Positions 1 through 13,800 of a DNA stretch of 64,000 nucleotides are shown in pieces. The DNA is from Toxonevra muliebris. Taxonomy: Eukaryota > Arthropoda > Insecta > Diptera > Pallopteridae. A program made the position numbers and the translations under genes. The stretch's first letter is position 1; each line of letters opens with the position of its first letter. Below the pieces are notes generated by a model that was not told the DNA's origin, did not search any database, and worked only from the letters and a program-made list of their open reading frames with translations. Location of the stretch: assembly GCA_963691655.1 (NCBI GenBank), contig OY829326.1:89893235-89957234 (forward strand), given 5' to 3'.

Positions 1-2099
1 TTTTCTTTTTTTGTGGTTCTACGAAAAGCAGGTATCCCATAGATAATTTTATCATAAAAAATTTACAAAAAAAAAGAAGAAGAAAATGCCTTAACTTAAT
101 TTTGCTTTTGTTATGTTGCTGGTTGTTTTTGTTGACTCGATTTATTGTTGTCTGAAAGAATGTGTTTGGTAAGGTATAAACAACAAATATCTGCTGCCAT
201 TTTTACAAAAAAAAAATAGTTATTAAATAGAACATAATTACGAAACATTCAGCATATAATCCAGTTTAGACCCAGGAGTTGTTGGATGAAAGAGATAAAC
301 AAAAAGAGAGAAGAAGTTTTACCCACTCCCACAGTAATGCGTATTTTCTCTCCTAGAATTTAAAAGTTTGATCTCATTACATTGAATTATTAAGTGTGAA
401 CTTCACAAAACAGTCTCAGAAATAGATGTTCATCCTCCTCTTACTCTTTACTTTCGCATCTAATTTCTTCGCCAACAATCTCGAAGGAATGCTAGGCATT
501 TTTGCCTTTTTTGATGGCAGTATTTAAACAAACTGCCAAGTGCTACAATCAGCTGTTTCGATAATTCGAAATTCTGATTTCCATTTTTCAAAGAAAAACC
601 ATTTTCGGATTAGAAAAATTTATTGCTCAGTAAAAATAAAATTTTTGGAAGTAGAATTCTCAGGAAGTATCTAAGTTGGGGTAATAGTTATTTTCAAATA
701 TGTGTTCAGAAAAATTATTTTATCGTTTTGAACTCCAAGCTGAGTACTGTGGGTTGAAATTTTCAGTAAAACGATAATGGGAACATAAATGGGAAGTGGC
801 GCTTATACCTTATATATGCATATGTATATATGCTCTCTTATGTTGTTGCTGCTCAATGATGTTGATCCATCGAAAAATTTCTTCCATACGTGTACTCATA
901 CACATTTTCCATGCCCGTCTCTATACTCCGCATACATATGTATGTACATATGTACTTCGTCGTCTTCTTCTTCCCTTTCTTATGCTACTTCTTCTGTTTG
1001 AATGTTCCAGCCTCAGTCAGTTTATGATTTTGTTTCCCTTTGTTATTATAGTTGTAGTTGTTGCTCTTGTTCATTGGTTTGGTTTGGTTGTTGTTGTTAT
1101 GTTATGCTATAGTCTGTTGCATTTGTTGTCGTTCCGTTCGCTGTTGTTGTTGTTACTGTTGCCTAAACATGTGCATTTTAATACCTTGCACTATGTTGCC
1201 AACGTTTTTTTTTTTTAATTTTTTGGCTTTTCTCTATTTCTTTTGGCTAAAGTTCTTATTCTCATTTGTTCATTTTTGGTACTCACCTACTCAGATACTA
1301 ATCATTTTAATGTTGTCAACTTTATATGCTCTTACGTGCACTTATATATACGTTCATATGTATTTATATATAAATATATGTAGGTACATGAAGGTAAAAG
1401 ACCAATTTATATTAAAAAAGAATATTAATACAATTTCCCAGCGGGAAAGTAAATAATGCTCGGAAGGTTTTCCAAAAATTTCGCTTTGATTTTTATTTTA
1501 AATGAAAAACGATTTAAAACAATTGGTTAGAGGCCCAAACGAAATCAAACTTATTTTATACATTCATTTCATTCACTTAATCCATTGATTACTACATTTC
1601 TTTTTCGTTTTTGCAAAAAAATTTTTTTTTTAATTTAACATTAAAAGTTTTGTAGTTTCAATAAGTACAAAACGAGCCAGATGAAGTGGGGCTGCATAAA
1701 ATTTGACATCAATTTATAGGTAAAACTTATTTTAAGGAGCCAACAAATTGTATCCATCAAATAACTACGGTGGGTGTTACAGCTGCCCAAAGTCGAATGA
1801 CTTCATGAATGTTCAATTTCACATCTATAAAAGTGAATGTAAAAAATTCTTAAAAAAAATTTTTGTCTAAACAGTTTTATAATTTACATAAATATTATTT
1901 CAGTATTTTATATTTTTTATATTTTTCAAAACGGAAAACTCTCACATTTCGATGGGTAAAAAATCATAAAAGGAGTAAAATTATATGCTGTTTTTTTTTC
2001 TAATATATATTAAGTGCTTTTTTTTAAGCAATCAACACTCAGGGGGTATCCCTATGAATGCAAAGCATAGCGTTGATTGAGGAAGGAAGACAGATTAGT
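1..2099. other. intergenic or 3'-flanking DNA, no gene seen
   Basis: AT-rich sequence with CATATGTATG-type motifs (about 815-830, 930-955) and TTGTTG-rich runs (1040-1160). The open frames across 789-1456 are low-complexity translations with no family resemblance. I see nothing else here. Confidence 0.6.
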
Positions 2100-2430
2100 G
2101 GTAGGAGGAAAGATGAAGAAAAAGTTGTGAACGTTTGATTTAAAGGTCGTAAAAGTCAGGAAAAACGGTTACAGGGAGCTTATTCCATATATGCTCTGTA
2201 CGGCAGAGAAAAGAACTATCTCTGTAATGCGTGGTGCGTTGGGGTACCATATTCACGTGGAATGCGTGACTACCGCTTGCAGTTCGTGTGGTTCTGGTGA
2301 ATACATGAACTGGTGGAATCAAATTCCGTATCTCAGAGGAACATCTACCATGAAAATACCGGTAGAACAGAGTCACACAAGTACGTTTCTACGGTGTTCC
2401 GTCTATCAAGAGATATTAAAATATTCTCCA
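2100..2430 (-). mobile_element. non-LTR retrotransposon fragment (C-terminal end of the RT polyprotein)
   Basis: The minus strand translates to LFYRYFHGRCSSEIRNLIPP, then TRTASGSHAFHV and FLCRTEHIWNKLPVTVFP. This is the typical C-terminal region of insect jockey-like or related non-LTR reverse transcriptase proteins. A frameshift near 2147 separates a further in-family piece (FKSNVHNF) from the main frame, and nothing upstream of 2430 continues it. It is a decayed 5'-truncated copy. Confidence 0.8.
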
Positions 2431-5400
2431 ACTTTTTAAAATAAATCATTTTGAAAATTGGTATTTGCTCCATATTTTTGCAAATTTTTTATTAAAATTT
2501 TTTTGTTCGATCCTGAACACCGAACCATTTGAAAAATAAAAAAAAATTAAAAAGTTGAAAAAACTCAAAGTATGATATAAAACAACATTTTCTGCGAAAT
2601 TAAACTTGTAAACTTTTATTAAAAAAATAATTGTCAGCTCCATTGAACAAACTCAATTTATTTCAAATCTGTCCGGGTGTTGAGAAGTTTCAAAAATTAT
2701 GAAAAACGTAATTTCAAGTTTAATTTACTATGAACCCATTAAGAGTAAAATAAAACTTATTGTAAATTTAAGGATCAGCAACGTCCAATTTATTTATATT
2801 TCAAATTTAATAATGATTTAGAACTACTTCGATTTTTTTTTCAGCCGCTGTATAGGATCGGAGCACTGTGAACTGCTTTAAATGCATAATTGACTTCCTA
2901 TCTCATTGTATGGAGTGTGGAGTTGCCTGTTTCTCATTAGACGCCTCCCCATGTGGTTGATCGAGGAGTTTTCTACAGATATGCAGGGTATGTGGAAAAT
3001 AAAATACCAAGCCAGGATAGGCAGGCTAGCATGCTAACCCTCGAAAAGTAAACAAAAACGCCGTTTCCAGGATAGAATGAGTTTAAATTAGTTTAACTCA
3101 GTTACATATAAATACATAGGTATGCATAGCCATACAGTATCAAAAAATCGATTTTCAATTTTTGGTCGATTTTGATGTAGAAAAATAAGCCAAATCGACT
3201 GGCGGAGAGCCCAAATCCCATGAATCATTTTGTGAAAGACGAACAAATATTGAAGGCAGTAGTGTTTTTCATAAGGAAAACATACATTTCAGGGGTTTCT
3301 ACGGTGTTTTTCTGGAAGCCTCATTATTATTCTTCACCCTTTTGTATCACATTACTTAGCGACTGCGATATGGTCGGCCAAGATCTTTTAATCAATCTCC
3401 TGGCCGCGTGAGACCAACGTGTAACCATAAATAAAAAATGGCTGTATTCCTTGGCTATGTCGTATATTGCAATAAAAAACTGATATTTCGAATATATGTC
3501 CAATATTCTATCGTATTCGCTCTGATAAGTTCGCTCGCTCTAAACGTGTTAAAATTTTTAAAACGATAAGGTACTAAGAAGCTTTTAAAATCAATATTAG
3601 TTTAGGATACACACTCTGCTTTAATTTTTCCGCTTAATCACTTCATGATTTGAATATGCATAATGCTTCTATTTAAACTCTTCAATCTGTTTACCTTCAC
3701 ACCTTTCATTTTATACCAATCGATTGCGAAAATACTTTACTTCAACAGATAAGCATCAAAACTATCGGCAGATCATCACAACAGTAACAGTATCCCCAAG
3801 CAAGTAAAGGGGGTGGAGACAGGAAAGACATCAATCAAACAACAAACAAGTTGACAATTAAGGAAATTATGCTCCATGTTGTGCTTCGCATAAACAAAAA
3901 CAAAAATCTAAGACTTTTGTGTGCCTCGTGAGAGAATAGAGGATAAAGCGACAGATAGTCATATAAACGGGTAGATATATTTAATACCAAAAAAGGTTTT
4001 CAATTAAACCAGTATTGAAGAGAATGTAATGAAGTGATGATAAATGCCGTTACAGACAAGTAGAGTATAAATCGTATTTGTTTTTGTTGTTCAAAAAAAT
4101 AAACACAACAAATCATTGCACTGAAAACAAAAGAGTTACTTAAAGATTTAACACAAAACTTACCGTTACTGAGAGCTCTGCATAAATGTATAGAAACAAA
4201 AGAGTTGAGTGCAAAGCAACAACTGTGTGCAATTAAGTCGAATGTGTTTGTGTTTGTATTGCAAATGTTTCAAATTGTATCCTTCGCCGTGGTTGTAAAG
4301 GTAGTTTTCTCAGCACACTTTCATTCAAATCGAAAGCAAATTGAAAAACTTGATACCTTTATTATTCTTAAGTATTATAGTAAATTTTTTTTTTTAATCG
4401 AATTTTAAGGGTTGTACACATGCGCACTACACTTGTGAGGATTCTTTATTGATTTTTATGGAAATAATCAACACAATTTTATTATATTTCCTTTCTTAGC
4501 ACTTTATCCACTGCCGTGTAATTTTTGATTCATGTATTAATTTTTCGTTTTCTACTTCTCTGTTTGTATAAAATGCAGCCAGTGTTTATAGCTGCTACTA
4601 CTATTTTTTTGTGGTTAACAAGTTTGTAATAAATTTGCATAAAAACGTTTTCATTCATTCATAAAAATTCTTCTCTTTATTGTTATTTTTTTATTATTTT
4701 GTGTTTTGTTATTTTTCCATTTGCGATTGTTGTTTTATTTATAAATTTACCAACATGTGCACATTTTAAATTTAAAATATTTATTTAATTTAATATGAAT
4801 TTCTAAATAGATAACTATATTTTTAGTGATATAATGTTATCAAGGTTCTTCAGTTTGAATGCACTTTATTTTTACCAAAGAACAATTATAACTTCATTTC
4901 TTTATTTTTATATTTTTCGCTCCAAATATTCACAAAATATTGTCATCTTCATTGGCAGTGATTGCGTTTACTTTGCTTTGTTGTTGTTGGACAGTTTATC
5001 TATTTCCCTTTCGTACTTGATTCCTTATCTAAAAATAAACAAACAGCAGTCTATCTATCTGTCTGTCTAACTGCCCGTCCATCTATATGCACAGTTTCAC
5101 ATCGAATTCGCACGCAACTTTGGCAGCAGCATCAACTTTCCAAGCATTTTAGTTTTTTACTTTTTATTTGATTTCATTATCTTTTTTATTTATTTTACGC
5201 ACGCGTTTGTCTCCGATTTTTCGATACTCTTTTATATATATGTATGTACTAAGTTTTTGTTTTCCTTACAAATTCTTAGCCTAATTTATTGGTTTCTTGT
5301 GTAATTTCGTCGGTTTTATTTTAATATTTATTCTTACAATTAAAATGTAACTAAATTTACATATACATATATATATTTTTGTTTGTTTCCAATTTAATTG

Positions 5401-5791
5401 TTCTTTCAAATTTTCTTATTATTTCACTTAAAAATTTCCAGTTTTTAATTTTCAACATCCGCTTAATTATCTTCCACAAAACTGTGTGTCTCACATCGTT
5501 TGCGGCACGTAATAAACTAAACTGATCTCGACTATATTCGGCATTCTGTTGTTGTCTTCGTTGTCGCAGTGTTGATGATTTTCGTATTGTTGTTGTTTAT
5601 ATTTGTTGCTGTTGCTGGTCATTCTTTTTCTTGTGCTTCCTTCCTTCGTTTGATTTGTTCGTTGTGTTTTCTTCGTTTGCTTTGTTGCCCCATTCATTCA
5701 TTCTTCATTCAAACACACATACATATGTATGTTGGACATAAAATGCTCACCAATTTGAGTGCTCCTAAAGGGAGCAGTAGAGCGCCAACTT
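2431..5791. other. intergenic DNA, no gene seen
   Basis: AT-rich DNA. The stretch 4440-5700 is T-rich on the plus strand with TTGTTG runs, and short open frames there look like low-complexity noise. I found no splice-flanked coding block, RNA gene or recognisable transposon. Confidence 0.55.
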
Positions 5792-6787
5792 GTGCCAACC
5801 AGAGTTGCCACGACCTAAAAAATTTTGTAATCAAATTCTTCTAAAAATGTTAACAATTTGAAGAAAAAGTAAACAAACATATATAGTGGTAATAAGACAG
5901 GGAATGCTTCTATAGGGGTGATTTAAAATAAAAAATTTGACCCGTGGTTCAATCCAGTTAAATATTTTTTTTTTTAAACTTTCTTGGGTCCACATGGAAG
6001 CCTAATGTAATTACAACAACAAACGATTCCATTATTTACTTTTGCAGTGTTAAAGTCTTGGTTCGAATGCAAAAATTCTGTATTTGCATTATTCTGGGAA
6101 ATATGTACCTAGTAGGTCATTCTAATGTTCTAAGACCCCTCATAATTTTTAGCAAGACAAATTTTCTCCAAAAACAGTATAATAGTTCTCAACGGTGTTT
6201 CTTTATCTGCCATTTATGGAAAAAGGGGGTATATAATTCCATTTTCAAGAGGAAGGGTATGAGTTGGAGGAAAAGTGTATATTGTTTATCTCTTTGTGAC
6301 TAACAACTTTGCATCAAACATAAAATTCGTATCTGCTGAAATAAACAAATTTCTTAATAGTCCCTGAAGATCCAATTTTTCCGACTTCAGGTCACTGTGG
6401 GAGAACTAGATGAGAAAAACTGTGTACGCAATTGTAATCAGCGGCCCCAAATTATTATAAAACCGTTGGAAAATCTCTCGAAAACTAGGTTGAAAACTTG
6501 TGATCGTATGTAGTTTTAGTACTACTTACATTTTTCATTCGATAACTTGCAAGGATGACACTAAGTATGCATGAACATAATAAGTGCTACCCATTCTTAT
6601 CTAATGAAAAAAATGAAATAAAGGGAGTAATAAAAAAATTATACCAATATATCAAAATTTTCTTGCAAATTTTAGTTCAAGTTAAATTAAAAAATAAACA
6701 AAATGAGAAAAAGTACACGTGTGCACAACCGTAAAAAAGTAAACAAATTTGCTTACAAATAAGCAAAACGGCAACTCTGGTGCCAAC
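5792..6787. mobile_element. hAT-like DNA transposon (non-autonomous) with perfect 8-bp target duplication
   Basis: The element 5800-6779 (980 bp) starts CAGAGTTGCC and ends GGCAACTCTG, a perfect 10-bp terminal inverted repeat. It is flanked on both sides by GTGCCAAC (5792-5799 and 6780-6787). An 8-bp duplication and a TIR starting CAG are hAT-superfamily hallmarks. No transposase is visible, so it would be non-autonomous. Its core, about 5988-6500, recurs in rearranged form at 46300-47110. Confidence 0.88.
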
Positions 6788-9117
6788 AACATATGTCCAA
6801 GAGAGATCTTCAGTTTGTTCTCTTTTGATTTTCGTGTTGTTCGAAGACATTATTTTGAAGACATTAGGTGAACCAGCCAGATGTCAAATCTCTTTTGCCA
6901 ACTCGGGTGGAATTCCTCCATTTTGGGTGCATAGCGAAGGTCTGGGGTAATGGGGGAATGACTTTAATATTTGGGGAAATTTTTAAAAAATGTTTTGGGT
7001 TGGATTTAATTTAAAAGAATTACAGAAAATGCATAAAATTGATCAACATTAGATTAAATAGTGCCACAAATTATAAATAAATGAATTGTATCCACTTGAA
7101 AATGGACGGCCATCATTATAATGCTTGGTTTTCACTGTCATATTTGCTATCAAAGAGAGAATTTCCAATATGAAATTTGCCAACATGCTGGCAAATTTTA
7201 TTGAATTTGACATAGTGAAAACCAGGCATAGGAGTTGAGTTTCGGCAAATAAACAATAAATAAAGTCATTTTAAAAGATATTTTCATGTCTTTTCCTTAA
7301 AACATAATCAAAAAATCGCTTGAAAGACAATACAAACCTAAAAATGAGATATCTCTTGATTTTAACCTAATCTTTAAAAACGGGTCTACGACCCAAAATT
7401 AAGTTTGTGTTTCAAAGCATTTTGGTGTGTCAGTTTCACGTACTTGCATTGTTCCTTTTGGGCGTCTTTTTCCGTATGTTATATCCAAATCGGAAATTAT
7501 TACTATCGATAAACATAGGACAAATATAGGTCTCTAAGAACTGTAGAGATAAATGTATCCAGCACTGGTAAATATTGGCCTGAAATTTCAAAAATGAAAA
7601 ACAGGGAAGATAAATAAATCATTTTACCGCTTGTTAACCAAATTTGTGTGGCATATTTTTTTTTTCATTCCATATCTAGTGTAGACCGAGCTTTTTCCCA
7701 AATTACTATAAACAAAAGTGCTTTAAAAAATCGGCTGTCAACTACTATTATAGGGTCAATTTTATATGTTAAACATTTAAAAAAAAAAAAAAATCTCTAC
7801 AAATAGAAAAAAGTGTTTAAAAAAAAAAACAAAATTGATGGCATTTGAAATGGGGGAGAAAAATTTTAAAAATGGGGGAATGGGGAAAAAAGAGTTGGCA
7901 GCCCTGATATGAGTGAAAAAATACACCTTATATTGTTTTTATTTTGTGTAAATTAGATAATTTTTAAAATTTGATTTATAAACTTATCTCAAAAAATTTG
8001 GTCTGTTCTATGTCTCGGGGAAAAATGCAGATAACGTTTATTTTTAGAATTATGGCAATTTGTCTCAGGACTAGATAAAATGAAAATGGCAACCCTAATA
8101 CTCACCAATGTATGCAATCTTTCTAGAGCGTCAACTTGCACGCAAGCTATTTGATCAAGCTGCACACAACATACTCAATATATATTTAAGCGGTTATATA
8201 CACTTTTTGTCGGAAAAAACGGTATTTTCATTACTATTTTTTTGCCAAGGCGATATAATTTCATCTATTTGGTGATGTTTCAAGGTATTTCGTGAATATT
8301 TTCAACAAAAAATGTTGACAACTGGGGACGATACGGCGGTTGTGCCAAAACACCTTTTTTTCGTCACTCCTCGCTCAGAAATGAAAAAAACCGGAACATG
8401 CTTTAATTTCCGTCGCCACGCTCTTAGTGAACGAAAGATTTTGTGAAATTTACATTTTTACAAAAGTGGTGACGATTTTTAGTCACAGTCAGGTAGTCGG
8501 AGATAGCGCGCGGTTGATAGCTGTAACTTTTGCTCTAATTGCTCAGATCTCTATAAAATTAAGAAAATATATTCTCCAGAAAATAGAATAAAACATTTTT
8601 CGGCCAAAACAAGTGTATATAACTCCTTAATAAACAATTTTATTAACGTTTCTTCGATTTTCTTCACCTAATCTTTTCCATGTTTCTCTTTGCTATGTTT
8701 TTGCTATTAAGAGAGCTTAAGGTAAAAGAGAAACTGATCGCAAGATTATTTTTATCACAAAATAATTGTTTACTTACTTCTTTTTCGTGTTGAATTCGTT
8801 ATGTGGCAGCATTGCCAGGAAAAATATCTTGCAAATACATATTTAGTTTAAACAGCGTTCAAAAACAAAAAACCTGTTGCTTTTCCAGACGCAATTGGAT
8901 TAAGTGAATTATGAGCTGAGTACAATATCTTGGGGACTATAATGAAATTTTTTGTACAACTACCCAAGTTCTGTTAAGAATATTTGAGCGGTATTCGAGA
9001 AATAATTTTATCAAATCAAGGGAAACAAAAACAAATTAGTCGTAACATCAAAATTATATCTACAACTCTTGTTAGTAAATGTGCAACAGTGTCTTTTTTT
9101 CGCATGAAAATCAATTA
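6788..9117. other. intergenic DNA with small repeats, no gene seen
   Basis: Apart from the palindromic element at 7121-7229 I see no coding block. Motifs such as GTTGGCAGCCCTG (7903-7915) and GGCAACCCTAATA (8088-8100) look like ends of hAT-type elements, but I could not find convincing partner ends. Confidence 0.5.
7121..7229. mobile_element. short palindromic MITE-like element
   Basis: Arms of about 20 bp (from ATGCTTGGTTTTCACT at 7121, and AGTGAAAACCAGGCAT ending 7229) face each other across about 65 bases. TATA-like sequence borders it, but a target duplication is not clear. Confidence 0.55.
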
Positions 9118-10429
9118 CACTGTTCTACAAATGGAAACTTTTGAAAACGAGCAGAGACGGTACAAATGCACTTTAGGGAATGCAGGGTCGCTGAATCCGA
9201 ATCCGTGGTCCGTTTTGCTCTGCTACGTCACAATTTTTATTGACATCAACATTTTTAAAATTGAAAAAAACAAAAAAATTAAAAAACATCCATTTTCACA
9301 AAAAAATTTTTTTTTTTTTTTTTTTATCTTAAAAATTTTTTTTAAATTTTATATTTTTTTTAAATAATTTATTTTTTCGTAATTTTTTTCATCCTCGTTA
9401 TCATCGTTCACTTTTATCTCGTTGTTAGCTTAACCCAGTAATGCGGTATAAGCGGTGCCGAATACGTATACACATACGACAAATCAATTCTCAGGCTACG
9501 ATATATATGTATGTAAGAATGCGACTGGCGTACTTGAATAAGATGTTCAGTACACAGTTAGAGAAAAAAGAAACAGCAACAGCATAAGTTGTACCGATTT
9601 TAGAATATTTAAAAGCAACTGCGTTTGCAAAACTACGTCTCCACAACCATGCTGAAAAACTCCGTTGCAACGTTCAAAGGCAGTGCAGTATAAAAGTTTG
9701 ACTTTAATTTAATGTGTTCTTGAACAATTAAATCCTAAAAATTAATTTAGATTTTATTGTTAAATTTCGAAGCAAGCTTGGAGTAGGCAATCACCGGTTT
9801 TATTTTTGTACAAACTATTTGTTTCCGATTAGTGTTTAGAGAATAGGAAAAATAGAACCCAGCGTGTATGAACCTAAAATAAAACATCTTCGGATAAATT
9901 ATGAATAAAATCTAAAATTGAAAAATAAATCGTTCTCTTGTCAAAACCTATGTTCTTAGTTTTTTATTTTATATTATATATTTATCTACAATGTGATCAA
10001 AAGTAGATAGATCAAGAAAGTAATTTGAGAAAAAAATTATTTTTGAACCTGGTCAGCGACAAGGTGCCATAAGGCACCGCTAGGCATCACTGGGTTAAGC
10101 TAACAATGAGATAAAAATGTGCGAAGATAACGAGGATGAAAAAAATTACGAAAAAAATTAATTAATTAAAAAAAAATAGTTTTTTTAAATTTTTAAAGTT
10201 AAAAAAAAAATCTAAAATTTTTTTTTTCCTAAAAATGGATGTTTTGATGAAAAAAAATATGAACTGCATTTTTAATTTTTTTGTTTTTTCAATTTTAAAA
10301 AGTTTGATGTCAATAACAAAAAATTGTGACGTAGCAGAGCAAAACGGAGCACGGATTCGGAGTCAGCGACCCTCCATTATCTTAAGTACACTCGTCCCGT
10401 CTCTGCTAATTTTTGGTTGTTGAACAGTG
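9118..10429. repeat. 1.3-kb foldback element
   Basis: The left arm (9118-9440) and right arm (10075-10429) are imperfect inverted copies. Matching landmarks include GCAGAGACGG (9152) against CCGTCTCTGC (10398-10407). Others are GGTCGCTGA, GTTTTGCTCTGCTACGTCAC (9213-9232) and CATCCTCGTTATC against GATAACGAGGATG. Arm ends are CACTGTTC and GAACAGTG. The loop, about 9441-10074, has no coding block. No clear target duplication was seen. Confidence 0.85.
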
Positions 10430-10508
10430 TTATGTATACACCTATTTTATTTAAAATTGGTTCTGGTTCCTTGAAAATTTTTGTAAACTACTACTGTTAT
10501 GAAATTGA

Positions 10509-10870
10509 GGGCCGGCTTTAGGGCAGGGTGGTAGTCCGGGGCGCCAAATTTTTTGCTAAATCTGGGCTCTTAATTGGGGGCATCAAATCTGGAGCAGTCA
10601 AAGTAAAAAAATCAAAATGATTAGTCTGTTTTGATGAAGAAAAATGTGCTTCACGTAAATTGAAAATTAGTTGTAGGAATTTCAAGAAAAATGTCTAAAA
10701 AATTGTTTTCTATTATATTTGAATAAATTTATGAGTTTTGACTACCGTTATTCTGCAATAATTTCACAACATATCATGTACGACAAAATATAAAAAAAAA
10801 CTTATTTAGGAAACTGTAAAAGAGGGCGATTTTTTTCACATCCACCCCGGGCGGCGTTTTGTCTGATGAA
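10509..10870. mobile_element. possible hAT-type end fragment (GGGCCGGC terminus)
   Basis: GAGGGCCGGCTTTAGGG followed by GTCCGGGGCGCC is reminiscent of widespread hAT termini. A GC-rich counterpart, CCACCCCGGGCGGCG, lies at 10842-10856. No good terminal repeat or duplication could be matched, so this is tentative. Confidence 0.35.
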
Positions 10871-13800
10871 ATTGACTATGGAATTTCAAAAATTTGGGCA
10901 CTTTGGTTGCTGGTTGACTTTCTGGATTATTCCGTGTCTCTTATACAAACGAAATGCTAAGATAACTTCAGTTTCACTTGACTAATTTTTAAATAATCGT
11001 AAATTATTCTTTATATATTGGGTTCCATGAACCATACAAAGCAAATATTTAAGTTTCACAAAAGGATCTCAGGGTTTTTGAGGAAAAGAACCCGAAAAAG
11101 AGGATTTACGAGATGGAGTAAAAATAATAAGTTTTAGGGTTCCTCACCTTTACGACTTTATTTGAGGCAAGACCGATAAGAAAATTCACGATCTATTTTT
11201 TTTTTTTTTTTATAAAACATTTTTTATTTATTGTTTATAGTTTTCTCTTTAAATTATAATTTACAATAATTACAGCATTTTATTTTTGGTTTTATTATTA
11301 TGAATTGAATGTTCTTGCATTTTACATTTTTTTACTGTGGTATTCATAAGTTTCTCTACTACAAAAACAAAAACAAAAAAAAAATTGTTTTGTGAATGCG
11401 TTGTAATTTTGCTTATTTTCTTCTCATCGACTACTGTATTTAAATCAAAATCAAAGCCTTTTTGTTTTTTTAGGTTATGTCATATTTATGTTGTTAATAA
11501 CTTGATAGTTTTGGCATAGAAATGTGTGGTTTTTTTATTGTAAAATGTTAGTAAAATGTTTTCTTGGTTCTTTGTTGTTGTTGCTGTATGTTGTTGTTAG
11601 TTGTTTAAGGAAGTGAGGCGTATGTTGTTAATGTTCTTGATTTTTGTTATTGTTTTTCATATGTGAATTTCGAGGCAAAAGTGAGAAATTAAATGATTTT
11701 TTTTTTTATTTTTATACATTTTTTATTTGCTAAATTTTATAAGGTTTTTGTTTTATTTTTCTATGCTTATTTTGTGTAATTTTGTTTTTGTTGTAGAATT
11801 TGCTTTTTTGAAATTTAATTTATTTGTTTTTTTTTTAGTAAAATGGCGTATAAAAGCTTGTTAATTTTTTTTATTTTCCTCTTAATAGTGTCAGTTAATT
11901 TTTCTCAGTTTTAATTTATATTTTGCAGTATAGCTTTTCAAGCAGTTTTAATTTTTGTTTTTTATTTAGGCGCTTCAAGGAATTCGTATAAGATTTTCTA
12001 TTTGTTATTATTTACATAAAAATTTGAATTAAAAATTTAATTGTATTCACTAGATTTTTACAATTTGTTCATGTTTTGTATTAATTTTAATTTTCATTCA
12101 AACAATTCCTTAATTTATTACTATAATTAGTATTTTTTTATAACTTTATTTGTTTAATCTCATTCTACTTTTGTAATTGCACGTTTCAAAATTTAGTTTA
12201 GAGTTTTCGTTTAAGGCTGTTTAGTTTTAAATATTTTCACATAATAAATAAAATTTCTAGTGCCGATTCGTTCTAGTTTAGTTTGGAATTTCGTCTTAAA
12301 TTTGTAACGCATATCTACAATTAACCCTTAACTGCATACGCGGTTATTTCAATGATATTTTTCAAGCAACGAAAAAGCGAATTTTTCTAACTTTGTTTTA
12401 TTTACAAACATGTTTACAATTTTATTTAAACTGGACATAAGAAAGAACTTAAATAATTGCTAAAATTTGTTTTTAAATGATAGCATAATACCATTTTCCA
12501 TTGCTTTTCGAATTTTTTATTTATCAAAAAAGTGTCTGTCTTTACTTTTGTATATGTAGGTACTTCATTCCAAAGAATTAACTAAAATTATTCCACTAAA
12601 ATTCTGTTTATTTATATTTTCCTAGGTACATTTTTCTGTTTAAGCAATTTTATATAAGAAAAATTTGTTCTAAAAGGCAAAGGACGTGAAGAAACCAAAG
12701 TTCCCTTACAACGTCAATGAAATTGTAAAATGACCCTGTATAAAAAGTAAAAACTTCAGCGTCCTATGTGGGGTGGAAAGACAATTATTTAGTACAATTT
12801 CGATAAAGAAGGGAGTAAGATTCAAATTAGAGTTCATTAACTTTGTTCTAGAATAATGTTTTTTCCTACACAGTGGAAAGGTGGGTAAAAATAAATACGA
12901 GAGGTTGAAGATTTACTTGAGGATAAAATAAAAAAATTTAGAAATTAAGAAATTTCAACCAATATAAAATTTATAAGTTTCATCTGTTTTTTTTTTTTTA
13001 ACTAAAGCGCCTTAAATATTTTATCTAAATTATACTTAAAATAAAGTCATATTGAAACCATTTTTCGCATAAACAAATATTTTTTTTTGCTAAAATGCTA
13101 AATATTTTTACATATTCTCATTATCATTACATATATTTCTATCACAAATTTCAATAAAATAATTTTTATCAACATAAAAATAACCAAAAACAAACAGATT
13201 TGTAAGTTGTAAGTAACAATAAGCTAAACTTTTTATTAGAATTGATTATAATAATATTAATTATTTATTTGTTCATATTTTTTATTCGATTGTCGTTTCG
13301 TTTTTTTTTTTTACATATTCAGTTATAAACTAAATTATTATTTAATTTTTGTATGTATATTTCTAGTTTTGCTTGGTATTGTAATTAAAAAAAAAAATTA
13401 AACTTAGTTTTATTTTTATTTATTGCTTTATTTTTAAATGTTTTCAATTTAAGTAAATATTTGTCATAATTTTTAGTTAGTTTCTTTCTTAGGACGGGTA
13501 CTAAATGAAAATACTTTTCTTCTTTCTTTTCTGTAATTTTTGCTTTTTAATTTGTGGCAGTTAATATGCTAATATTAATTTACTTATTATTTTAGTTCAG
13601 CTATTGTTTAAATTATAGGAATATCAAGAATCAGATTTCCGATTTTTGAATGAGATAAGAGAATTTTCTTTGAAACTTAATAGGTATGTGGTTTTGATTT
13701 AGAGTTTAAAGGGAGAACAAAATTTGTTGACTTTACTAACTAGAAGTCCCTCTTTAATTTTGAAGGCTTAAGGCTCTATATAGAGCAATTCCCTCGTCCC

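Noticed and set aside
6890..7917. Possible hAT element with GCCAACTC-type ends
   Set aside because: End similarity is weak and no target duplication was found.
8088..8100. GGCAACCCTAATA as a right hAT terminus paired with the CTCACCAAT at 5748
   Set aside because: CTCACCAA occurs at both places but no inverted TIR follows the left one.
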